From the NCBI GenBank assembly GCA_032622095.1, contig CP136061.1:116630754-116694753 (forward strand): 64,000 nucleotides of DNA, given 5' to 3'. This DNA is from Siphonodentalium dalli (taxonomy: Eukaryota > Mollusca > Scaphopoda > Gadilida > Siphonodentaliidae). The notes beneath the pieces were generated by a model. The model was not told the DNA's origin, ran no database searches, and saw only the letters and a program-made list of their open reading frames with translations. This document shows, piece after piece, positions 21,456 through 32,906 of the stretch. Each line of letters begins with the position of its first letter. Within the stretch, counting starts at the first letter, position 1. A program made the position numbers and the translations under genes.

Positions 21456-24400
21456 TCCAAGATGGCCGCCAAAATTGAATATCTGACTTGATAAATTTTA
21501 ATTCGCAATCACTCGGGCAGTTTAGGAGATATTAAGTCGTGTGATATGTTATTCTATTGATAGTTGAGTAGTCCTTATTGATAAGTATAAATAAATTTCA
21601 TATATTCAAAATGGCCGCCAAAATGGCCACCGGAAGTATAAAATATGACTATTTTTCACTCATATCTTCTTGATCAGTTTCTGCTGTTTGGAACTGGTTG
21701 AGGATTGTGACCTTATTTTTTTTATAGTTTTATATTAACTAATAATTGGTGTAATGAAAAAAGCAATTATTGGGGTCCTAGCCCCGTCCGTTCCCTCAAA
21801 AGTTTGATTTTACAGAATGCGGTATAAAATTTCAACAAAAAAATCACAATTGGGTTTCTGTTCAAATTTCAACAAAGAATGAGCACAACTGTGGAATGTA
21901 AGTGAGGAATACCATTTTACATGGATACTCCAATTCATAGGAACAAGAGTTGTTACTTTGGATCAAAATGGCCATCAAAATGGCCACCAAAATGGCCGCC
22001 AAAATATGGAAAATGGTAGATATTGCCCCAGTGTGTCCTGGAATCGCTTACAATTTGTGGTTGATGAATGAAATTGGCTATTCTGCCTTCTATACATTGA
22101 ATACTAACATTGTTACTAACTATTGTAACAAAGACATTACCAGAAATATTGGATTTCACTCTCACAAACGTAACATAAATATCGGCAAAAATCTCTTCTC
22201 ATGTTTGAACCATTTTTTGCAAGTAAACTGTAACTATCTTTGGCATGAGAGGTGTTTATTGTTTTTATCTATCTTAAATGTGTCACAATAAGGTGTTTAA
22301 TGACCAAATTACTCAAGGTGGCTTCCAAAATGGCAACTAAATTGGGTAAAAAGTTGATTTTCACATATATCCGGAACATAATTATCTGTTGTTCCGAAAA
22401 GGTAGCAAAGTGTGACTACTTTGTTATTATACACGTTAGTTAATCGACTGACAACTACATTTTATATTCTGGTTGGCACAGTACATTATGAGGCACGATC
22501 ATTTAATTTTAAAATGTGCAGTGTACAATTGTGCCGAAAACGTCTTTTGGGATTCTGGCCAAGTTTTTGAAAATAAATGGGCAGAACTTTGAAACGGAAC
22601 TGAGAGGGACCATCCGACCATAATATGTGGCTACTCTTGTCCATTAGCATAAACATTTATCAACTATTGTCAGGAAAATCGTTTAACATTTCCTCCATCG
22701 TGCATACACGCCACCAAGGAGGACTCTCTGGTGTGATCTCTATATCAAGTAACATATCATTGAGTTATTGTGGAAAGCGATAGCCACCCAAGGTACACAT
22801 GTAGAACCCACCAGGTCCATACAGTCACTCCAAATACAAATAAACAACACACATATGACACTATAGTCGCTCGCTATATAATAATACACCTCTCCCATAA
22901 CCACACAGCCATACTTGTGTATATCCCTGCACACCACACATGACCATACATCTGTCAATAACAATTTAATGCACACCAGGTATACCTCCTAATACTGACC
23001 AATGACCGTATCGTCACTATATGTATACATATTCACCACATTCATGATCACACAGTCAATCATTGTATACCTATTGACCTCACAATTGGCCATAAAGTCA
23101 TTCCATGTGTACCTATGTTCCACACCCATGGCCAAATAGCCACTCAATGTATACATATACACCCCACCCATGACCATTGCATCGCTCCATGTATACATAT
23201 GCACCTCACCAATGGTCATATAACCCAACTTGCGTATACCCATACACCCCACACAGTCACGGGTCAACATACATGTACATCATGTAAACTGCTACACCTG
23301 ACCCATGACCATACAGCCACTCCCTGTATTCACCACATTCATGATCATACAGTCACTACAGGTACACATATTCACATCACCATTGGTCATACGGTCAATC
23401 CCTGCATATCTACTCGCCACGCCAATTGCGAAATAGCCACTCAAGATAAGCATATACACCCCACGCATAACCATAGAGTGACTCCATGTATACATATGCA
23501 CCTCAGCAATGGTCATATAGTCACACGTGCTATACATATATACCCCTCGCCCAATTACCATACAACCACTTGGCGTATACCCGTACACATAACATATGAC
23601 AATGAGTCACCATACATGCACACCAGGTATACTCATACACCTGACCCAGTTCACTCCGTGTATACATATTCACCACATTGGTGATCTCACGGTCACTCAT
23701 TGTACACCTATTCATTTCATTAATTGCCACACAGTCACTCCCTGTATACCTATTCACCATACCCATGGTCATATAGCCACTCGATATATACATATGCAAC
23801 ACAAACATGCCCATAGAGTCACTCCAGGTGTACATATACACATCACCAATGGCAATAAAGTCCTTCCAGGTGTACCAATACTTCTCACACATGATCAATT
23901 ATATATTCCAGACTTTTATATACACCCCACACATGACAATTCAGTCACTCTCTGTGTACTCATACACGCCATCCATGATCATACAGTTACTCCCTGTATA
24001 CCTATACATCCACCGATGACAATATATATCCACGACATATATAAATATACATCCCACACATTACCACCACGGCACTCCCTATATACATACACGCTCGCCA
24101 ACGACCACCCAGATATACTCAGGCATGTATATTCATGACCGTGTTGTCAGTCCATGTACACCTATACACATTACACATATTCATCCAACCACTCCCTATG
24201 TATCCATATACCCAACCCATGATCACATAGACACCATATATATACATGGTCACCCACATGTGGCAATACAGCCACCAAATATACACCTATACATCCCACC
24301 CATGCATGGTGACCATAGTCACTCCATATATACATAAACAACACATATATGACATTGTAGCTACTCCCGTTATATCCGCACACAATATCATTGTCCGTAC

Positions 24401-25870
24401 AGCCACATCGTGTTACCCGTACATCCACACATAACCATACAACCATACAGTCACTCCATGTAAACATATTCAGCTCACACATTACCATACGGCCACTACT
24501 TGTATACATATACATCTCACAATGGACATCCCACTCACGATCATATAGACATTCCTTGTATATCTGTTTACATCATTCATGATCATAAAATAACTCCATG
24601 TATACCTATTCACCTCACCTATGACCATGCAGTAACTCACGGGCTACCATATTGACCTCCCTCTTGTATCGAGGTGATCAATTTTATCCTAATGAGTCAA
24701 AATAGCCAGAATAGTCACCACAGATTATGGTTCATCTTAGTTCCGTTTCAAAGATTCAAAGTGGCCAGAATCCCAAAAGAGGTTTTCGGCAAAATTCCAT
24801 AAGCAACTTTAAAATGAATTTGTCATGTCCCATAAGGAACCGGGTCAGCCAATAGTATTTAGTTGTCAGTTGATTACCTAACATGCATAATAACCAAGTA
24901 AGTTACAATTTGCTAACTTTTCGGAACAGCAGACAATAATGTTCCGGATATATGTGAACAATGAACTTTTTACCCAAGTTGGTTGCCATTTTTGGAAGTC
25001 ATCTTGAGTAATTTGCTCTATATTGACCTTAGTGTGACACAATGACATTAGACCAAAACGATAAACACCGTTCATATCAAAGTTAGTTACAGTTTACTTT
25101 TAATAAAAATGAAAAGCGAATTTTTGCCGATATTTATGTCAAGCGTGTGAGTAAAATCCAATATTTCTGGTAATGTCAGTGGTTACAATACTAAAACTTA
25201 ACCAACGTGAATCAGACATGTTAGTTTTCAATGGATATAAGGCAGAATAGCCAATTTACTTCATCAACCACAGATTGTAAGCGATTGCAGTGAACGCTGG
25301 GGCAATATATTTACAATATTTACAATTTTCCATATTTTGGCGGCCATTTTGGCGGCCATTTTGATCCAAAGTAACAATTTTGGTTCCAATAACTTGGAAT
25401 ATTCACGGGTAATGGTATGTCTCACTTACATAACACAGTTCTGCTCATTCCTTGTTGAAATGTGACTAGAATCCCAATTGTGATTTTTTTGTGAAAATTT
25501 TATACCGCTTCCTGTAAAGTCAAATTTTTGAGGGATCGGAAGGGCATAGGACCCAAAGAAATTCTTATTTCATTGCCCCAATGATCAGTTAATATAAACA
25601 ATACAAAATAAAGTCACAATTCTCAATCAGTTCTAAACAGCAGAAACTGATATAGAAGATATTAGTGAAAAGTGTCACATTTTCCACTTCCGGTGGCCAT
25701 TTTGGCAGCCATTTTAAATATATGAAATTTATTCCTACAAATAAATAAGGAGTACTCAATTGTCAATAGAATGGCATATCGCACGACGTAATACCTCATA
25801 AACTGCCTGATTAATTGCGAATTGAAATTTACCTGGTTAGATATTCAAAGTTGGCGGCCATCTTGGATCC
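21456..25870. mobile_element. Large fold-back element (arms ~1.15 kb) with a minisatellite core
   Basis: The left arm 21456-22630 is repeated inverted at 24725-25870. Paired landmarks include CCAAGATGGCCGCC against GGCGGCCATCTTGG, ATTTCATATATTCAAAATGG against CCATTTTAAATATATGAAAT, ACAGAATGCGGTATAAAATT, ACCAGAAATATTGGATT and TTTTGGGATTCTGGCCA. Arms are rich in AAAATGGCCGCC words. The core is the minisatellite at 22785-24660. No transposase frame was seen. Related arms occur at 32907-37209 (same superfamily), 55250-55740 and 63490-64000. Confidence 0.85.
22785..24660. repeat. ~43-bp minisatellite inside the fold-back element
   Basis: Degenerate units of about 42-44 bp with phrases CACTCCATGTATACATAT, ACACCTCACC and CATGACCATACAGTCACT run for ~1.9 kb, or some 40 units. 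Because many units are multiples of three, His/Thr-rich frames stay open for up to 189 codons; I treat these as artefacts. Confidence 0.85.
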
Positions 25871-26030
25871 AAAGACCGATAACTCTATAAAGCCCCCATC
25901 GCCAGATGGCAAACAACCGCAAATTGAAGGACTGATATAGTTCTACAAAGATATCATAACCACCAAAAATCCGCATAGGGGGAGGGGGGTCTACATGCAG
26001 CTCAAGCTCTATTATATATAGTCACCCAGG
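25871..26030. repeat. Outer extension of the right arm, shared with 55575-55740
   Basis: AAGACCGATAACTCTATAAA, AATTGAAGGACTGATATAG and ATAACCACCAAAAATCCGCA recur at 55585-55690. I find no counterpart outside the left arm, so either the left end is truncated or the real terminus is asymmetric. Confidence 0.7.
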
Positions 26031-28290
26031 CCATCTCCATATAATTTTAAGGAGATTTGGGCGTTTACATTTCACAATCCCGACAAATGGTAACCCACTT
26101 ATAAGTCACTTGAACAATTATATCTTCTTAACTGTCATATTTATATGGGGATGGCATTCAGGACATTCACACAATGAGCTAGCAAAAAAAGAGATAAATA
26201 GAAGATGCATTAAACGTATATTTATCATGCTATTGAAGAGATACATATATTCGTGCAAACTGAGAGACCCCGAACTGTCAGAGGATTGCATATATATTAT
26301 AACAAAATTGAGTCTGTTCCATTCAATACAGTTTCCACAAAATGTTACAATTTGTCAGGAGATATGGAAGGCCTGTTCAAAATAGTGGTCACAGTGTGCA
26401 GTCATATATAGTTTCTTTTGATATACAATAAAATGCAGTTAGCAGCACACGACTTTTCAGGATCCTCACAATATTGACATCTGACAAGGGGTTTAGAACA
26501 GACTCATCGACTGACATAAACAACTCAATATTTCGCTCTGTGTCTGGCAAATGTAGCTGATATACATACGCAGCAACATTTCGTTGAAACTGAGAATATT
26601 TAGCCAATATATAGCACCATGAACAGAGGAGCACCTGGAAATTTCTTTGAAACATCTGTATCTTGATGGAGATATGATAGCCAGGTATCCTCGAGATCTT
26701 AGTACAACCCACTAGATTGATTGATACATCTCAATGTGTAAAACCCAATTGTCATCATTTATTTATGCGAACTAATGTGTTTATGTTGTCCTTGTATCAT
26801 AGTATAACGTCTGACGTATATACGCAGTTGTAAATTAATAAATACTTCATTATTGGTGGAACGGATTAATCGCGATAAACAGAATGACAATTGACAAGGT
26901 GGGCCACTACTTATATTCCATGACTAATAATAATGTTTTATGATGCTATTGGAATATACAATTTATGAGAAAACGTATAACACTTTAAGCAAGAGTGTTC
27001 TCTATTCCCAACAAATACCCACAGCATACAGGTGGTTTCACGTCGCATTAACCTGTGCAACGCCGGGTAACCCTGCTAGTAGCCTATATAAACATAATAT
27101 TGTAACAGTTGCTAGTACTTAGGAGCCCGGTAATATATATTATCTGGCTTTTATGGTAAAAACCTAGATCCAGGTGTATGTGTCGTCCACATGCAAATTA
27201 AGGGAGATAACCCAGCCTGGTTGTTACTAGCAGACACTCTATACACCTGAATATATGTGAGGGGAGATATAAACCCAGTATGGTTAATACTAGCAGACAC
27301 TCTGTAAAGTATTGTAGATATTATCCCTGACTGCATATTGTAGTGGTTCAAGTTTGATAGGCAGAATGGAAACAATGGTGACTATCGATTTTCTCCACGA
27401 AGTTTCAACAAATATACCTAAGGCAGTTTTGTGAATCGAGTTTGTGAATACCAACCGTAATATCTTAGGACGGTCTCAAGTCATAACTTTATAACCATCC
27501 TGTGTAAGAACAAACTTAGGACATTGTTGATGAATGTGGCCCCAGTCCTATACATTTTTCAACCGTATTTGTGACCATCCAAAGTTAAGACATTGTTCGT
27601 AAACACCACTTTTGTCACACGTTTAGTCTCAGGAAGGTCCCACACGTAAGACCGAAATTGTGATAATACCATTTCAAGATTGTGGCCCAATGTTCCAAAG
27701 TATTGCGCCAATATGACCAATCACTGGAATCACATAAAACAATAAGCATGGGCCCAAACGACGTACATAAGTTAGGAGTTCCCAAAACAATGTTACAACA
27801 TTGAATATTATTTGATTATTCGCTCATTGAAGTGTTAATATTTAACTTATATTTTTATATTTGAGATGAGAATAGAGGTGCGACAGTATTTCTCTTCATT
27901 GCTGAGGCAATCAGCGAAAGTGGCACATCTTTGGAAGAAACCGTAAACGACCTTGAAGAAAGTTCTGGGAGATTTCGAAAATTTGAAAAATTTGATTGCT
28001 AAGTTGATAACAGGGTAGAATTAAGCAAAATGGACAGACTGATGAGGCAAATTAGCCAACAGACCAAAAAGGGCTGGAAATGACTGTCAGATCTGTTGTC
28101 AGCATCATTAAAATCTTTTTCAATTATGGATCAAAATATGTAATCACAGCCCATTTCAATCAGGATCCACCTTGGACATTATCGGCATAAAGCGAGAGGG
28201 AACAACGAACATCTTCATCAGTAAATGAAGTGCGCTACATGATGACACAGATAAGAACCATTGGTTCTTTAACAAGCTTCGATATAATGT
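26031..28290. other. Intergenic, no gene; short duplication
   Basis: TAGCAGACACTCTATACA (near 27228) and TAGCAGACACTCTGTAAA (near 27291) are parts of two ~60-bp direct copies containing GGGAGATA. Other frames up to 107 codons are unrecognised. Confidence 0.5.
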
Positions 28291-28400
28291 GTCCGACATA
28301 ATTTGCAGAATGAGGTCCCGGAGAATTAATCTGGTGACAGCGGGCTAACATCACAAAATTCACCCTCTGGGAACCCCATTCTGCAAATTAGTCTATTGGC
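28291..28400. repeat. Dispersed inverted repeat with AATTCACCCTCTGGGAACC
   Basis: TTTGCAGAATGAGGTCCC and its near complement GGGAACCCCATTCTGCAAA lie 60 bp apart. The same pair recurs at 49070-49180, with partial copies at 51490-51540 and 51745-51795. Probably a small MITE family. Confidence 0.65.
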
Positions 28401-28723
28401 GATCTAGCTAATAAATTTCGACATATTTGATAGTACGTCAGTGGAGTACTTTGGAATACCTCTTGCCTCAACTACACGCAAGCGACTATTCGCTGAATTA
28501 TCAAAGAACTGAATGCCACAACTCATGAAGGTTGAAGCGAGTTCCGAGTCATGACGCTGATTTTAATGAGCATAGTTAAACTCTGTTTGATGTGTTTGTT
28601 GACATCCTCTCGTAATGTGAACAATAACAAGTTTTTTTGCAATGAAACAACATGCAAGTTGTTGGAGAAAATTCTCCGATATAAATTGCGTTTTCCATGC
28701 ACAACACTCGGTCCTAAGGTTTA

Positions 28724-28886
28724 TATAAGGATTAACTGTCATGTGGACTGTTTTTATGGAGATGTAACGGTGAGGTAAGTGGACATAACTTGTGTAAAAC
28801 CCGAAGGGTTTTACATACAAGTTATGTCCACTTACCTCACCGTTACATCTCCATAAAAATAGTCCACATGACAGTTAATCCTTATA
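28724..28886. repeat. 163-bp near-perfect palindrome
   Basis: Arms of about 80 bases run from TATAAGGATTAACTGTCATG to its complement ending at 28886 and meet at AACCCGAAGGGTT near 28802. I see only about two differences, so it is young or conserved. It is non-coding apart from shadow frames. Confidence 0.92.
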
Positions 28887-29539
28887 TTTATATACATTTA
28901 GCGAAAAAGCCGCTTTTGTAAATATATTTAAATCGAAAAGTGTATCGTGACAAGATCAGCCCAAAATACCCAATAGCACCCTTGGCAAAAGTTAATAGGA
29001 ACAATTTCTCTTCATGTTGAAACCCGATGATGTATTAAGTCATTCCTGCGCGAGTCAAAATGCGCCCAAAGCATTACGCGTTCGTCTTTCCAAACCTAAT
29101 GACGTATCGATGGTGTTATTAGCTTGGTGTTATGATGCGTTACGCATTCACCGAGAAATAACTGCAATTGGCCACGTGGGCGCCGACCAATCAGAATGCT
29201 GGATTTAGTGATGACAACACTTAGTGTGTAAATATATCAAAATAACTAGAAAGGACTATTCTATTCAAATCATGAGACAAAACCGTTGGATCGTTGTTTA
29301 TATCACAATGATAGCTGTCATGTGCGACACGCTGTTTCTGACACTGGGAGTAATATGAGCGATTACTGACGATATACAAAATCGGTATACATGTATGTAT
29401 ATATTCAGAGGGAAAATAGGACTACTCTCATCGCTGTTTAATGAAGCCCTCGATGTCTTAAATCGGTCAACAATCTGAAACATATTTTTAGCACGGGGAT
29501 CGTGGACTTGAAACTCTAGATCAAATAATAAATAGAGTT
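28887..29539. other. Intergenic, no gene
   Basis: A locally GC-richer patch (28990-29220) contains GACGTATCGATGG, GGCCACGTGGGCGCC and CCAATCAGAA. These resemble CRE, E-box and CCAAT promoter motifs, but there is no adjoining exon. Confidence 0.35.
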
Positions 29540-30600
29540 GGTCAATAACACCGGCGTTGGATGAACACAGCAAGTAATTTTTCACAACATATGCATTTTA
29601 CTACCATAAGGCGTCATATATTTTACTGTGCGCATGGGTCCGTCCGGGTTAATCAGGCTCTCCTTTATGGTCATGTCGTCATTTAAGGGGCAAATGAACC
29701 CGGTCGTAAACGAGTTGACGAGTCAATCTTCACAGTTTACATGTAGTAAGTGTTTCGCTACCATTATCCATCGATATACAGTTTGGTGTGGTCTCTGGGT
29801 GTGACCGCGTGGGCTCTCCCTGATTCCTTTAGCTAATTTCGGCATTCAAAGGGTTAATAAAACCGCCGGTAGATGACACAGTAAGTAAATTTTCATGGAG
29901 CTGTCCGAGCTCTCCCGTACTCTCTTCCTGCCCATATCGTCATTTAAGGGGTTAATGAGCCAGGTCTTGAAAGAGACGGTGAGTCAATCTTCACCGTTTA
30001 AGTTTAATCGGTGTCTGGCTACAATTATTCATCAATATATATAGTGTGATCGAGTTTCTGGGTCTGCCCGGGCTCTCTCTGGTTCTTTTAGTCAATATCG
30101 GCATTCAAATGGTTATGATAAAACAGGTGGTGGATGACACAGCAAGTAATCGTTTACAACCTATGCATTGTATGTATCGTACTACGACGAGCCCTCATAT
30201 TATAGTGTCCGTGTGCCATTGCCCGGGCTTACACTGGCTCGCATGTGCTCTTCTGGTCCCATATCGTCATTTAAGGGGTTAATTAACCTGGCCCTGAACG
30301 AGACAGCGAGTCAATCTTCGACGTTTACGTTTAATAGTTGTATGGATACAGTTATATAGTCATCGATATATAGTGTGATCGGGTCTCTGAGTCTGCCCGG
30401 GATCTCCAGAGTTCTTTTAGTCAATATCGGTATTTAAGGGGTTAATAAACCCGCCGGCGGATGACACAGCAGGTCAATTTTCACAACCTATGGTTGTATG
30501 TATCCAACTACCATAAGACACCATATTATACTGCCCATGAGCTCATGGGGCCGCCCGGGTTTGCCCGGACGTATCCGGGCTTGACCGGTCTTGCCCGGGC
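29540..30600 (+). repeat. Tandem repeat of ~270-325-bp units, about 3.3 copies
   Basis: The phrase CGTCATTTAAGGGGTTAAT recurs near 29669, 29940 and 30265, each followed by ACGAGTCAATCTTC and a GTTTA. GATGACACAGCAAGTAAT precedes each unit boundary. The right end is unusually GC-rich with CCCGGGCTTGCCCGG-like words (30550-30600). Confidence 0.8.
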
Positions 30601-30934
30601 AGTAATTAGTCACACCGGTTGTTACAAATAGACCGTATAGTCAGGGAGACATTTAAGCATTAATTGACAAATCAGCCATAAAATAATATGGAACATGACA
30701 CATGATAAAGAATATACATGCAAAATGACAACATACTACACAAATGTGTGTAAACATGCACACACAACCTTCGGTAATCCCCGATAGTGTGAAGATATGC
30801 ATTAATATAAAGAATTATTTACACGTATTTATAAATTGCCCAAAAAATTCCTCAGTCATAGAGCGAACAAAGTTTAAGCATTATTCCATAGTCATGATTA
30901 AAATATTTTATTTTTTTTTAATAAATTTACTTAT

Positions 30935-32906
30935 TAGTAAAAATTTAGTTCTTTCGCCTTATGTGGTAGGCCAAACATGGCCCGATTGCCTATTGCTATA
31001 TTTTGCTTCACGGCTTTTGAGAAAGAACAATTCCTAGTAAAATAATACCCAGATATGTGAATTGAGGAACAATTTGTAACCTTGCGCCATTGAAAAGTAT
31101 TCGTGATTTTGGGATTCTTTTACAGCCAAATACCATTAATTTTGTTTTGTCAACATTGACTGTGAGCTTCCAAAGCTCGCAGTATTCAGAGAACTCTTTT
31201 AGGGCTATACGCATATCCTTGGCTGTCTCCGCAAAAATGACTGTGTCATCTGCGTACAATAATACCAACAATTTGATATACATTCCAATTTCTGTCAATG
31301 TGTCATTGTCAATTAATTTCAGAGTTGGAACTCTATTGGACAATAGAAAATTTTCAAGGTCATTTAGGTAGAGTGAAAATAAAAAAGATCGATTTTCTCC
31401 TTGCAAAGCACCAGAATAGCTTTGATAACTATTTGAGAGACATTCACCGATTTTAACCTTAGATTTTACTTCGTTATACATGTTTTAATAAGTTTAAAGC
31501 ACTTTCCATTAATACCTGCGGTAATCATTTTTTGCCACAAGCCGTTTCTCCCAACGGTGTCAAAAGCCTGTTTGAAATCAACAAATGTGCAAAACAGCTT
31601 TACATTGGCTTCTCTGTAAATACTAATTATGAAGTGCAATGTTAGTATATGATCGGTAGTGGAGAATCCTTTACTAAAACCTGCTTGGTTGATGTCGATA
31701 AGATCAATAGATTCTGAATATTCAGTTAATCGTGCATTAATTATTTTGGTAAATAATTTTCCTAGACAGCTAAGGATTGTAATAGGTCTATGATTTTCTG
31801 GTAATGTATTGTCACCTTTATTTTTATAAATTGGTATAACTATTCCTGTCAACCTCTCATCTGGAATTATGCCCGTGTTAAAAATCTAATTAAACCATTC
31901 GGTATACAATGGTAACATCGTTTCTATGGTACTCCTGATGTGTTCATTACGGATGTTGTCAATTCCGCTGCTACGACCGTTTTTTAACACCGATACTGCT
32001 CGAAGTATTTCGTCCTGTGTAATGGGCATATCAAGAATATCATTATCTTCTTGGAAAACATAATGTGAAAATAGGTCATGATCGTCCTTTTTTTGATTAC
32101 TTTTCATAAAATTATACATATCATCGATGTCAACCGCCGGGGGACTAGTGCCCTCCGTACGTAACATATTCCAGAAATTCTTTGTATTATTAGAGTTTGC
32201 CTTTTTAATTTTACCTGATAATTTATTCTTGTGTTCCGCTTCATGCCTACGCAGTATTGACTTGTATGTCTTACTTTCTTCTTGCATTAGCCGCTTATTT
32301 TCTGCCGTTGGGTATTGTGAATGAGTTTTCAGTACAATGTTGTATCTGTTTCGAGCTATCTTACATGCATTATTAAACCAGGGCTTAGTGCCTTTTTGAG
32401 AACTATGCGTAATGGGTCGCTGACCAAAGGTTGTGTTTACAGCATCACTAAAAATTGTCTCAACCTCGTTTGCAATTTCACTAGCAGTATATTTATTGAA
32501 ATGCTTTTTGTTTGTCGTATATTCTTTCAGCGTATCTATTACTGTTTCGACTTTGTTTTTCTCAATGTTCTTTTGGAAGCTAAGTGCTCCACTTTGATGC
32601 CAAAGTCTACGTGATGTTTTCATCTGTCGACATGCCTGTGTAGATGGGGGTGTTATTTTACAATTGCAGTGTATGACTAGCTCCACTGGGGAATGAATAT
32701 CAGAAAACATAGGATCAAAATCATGTACTCGTAAATTCGTACATAATTTCATAAAATGCTCAGTAGATAAGAAATAATCAATTAAACTAGTGTTCTTGCT
32801 AGTGAGCCTTCCGCCGTGTTTATCAGAACCAATTCTGCCGTTTAAAATACACATTTCAGTATTTCTACAAAATTGAATTAATCGTCTTCCGTAGCTATTC
32901 ACTGTA
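30935..32906 (-). mobile_element. Decayed LINE (APE-type non-LTR retrotransposon), 3' portion
   Basis: Read on the minus strand, the start is the end of an endonuclease domain (NSYGRRLIQFC, LNGRIGSDKHGG, SLIDYFLS, and FSDIHSPVEL with the conserved SDH-like histidine). After a linker with ENKRLMQEE come the reverse-transcriptase motifs NHRPITILSCLGKLF, FVDFKQAFDTVGRNGLW, and LLYADDTVIFAET with the catalytic YADD. In an active element this protein nicks and reverse-transcribes at the target. A TAG near 31888 and a frameshift near 31475 break the frame, and another frameshift near 31030 precedes a last recognisable block (IAIGNRAMFGL). I cannot place the clade surely; Jockey/CR1-like is my best guess. 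Its 5' continuation lies at 37210-37631. Confidence 0.92.

Noticed and set aside
23115-24138. Two long His/Thr-rich forward frames (189 and 180 codons) and matching minus frames
   Set aside because: They lie wholly in the ~43-bp minisatellite; open frames arise because many units are close to 42 bp. Units are degenerate and there is no start or splice context.
26110-26385. RNase H-like phrase (WGWHSGHSHNELAKK) suggesting a second retrotransposon
   Set aside because: It resembles the GHSG-x-NE-x-A signature of LINE RNase H, but no other catalytic motif or neighbouring reverse transcriptase is present.
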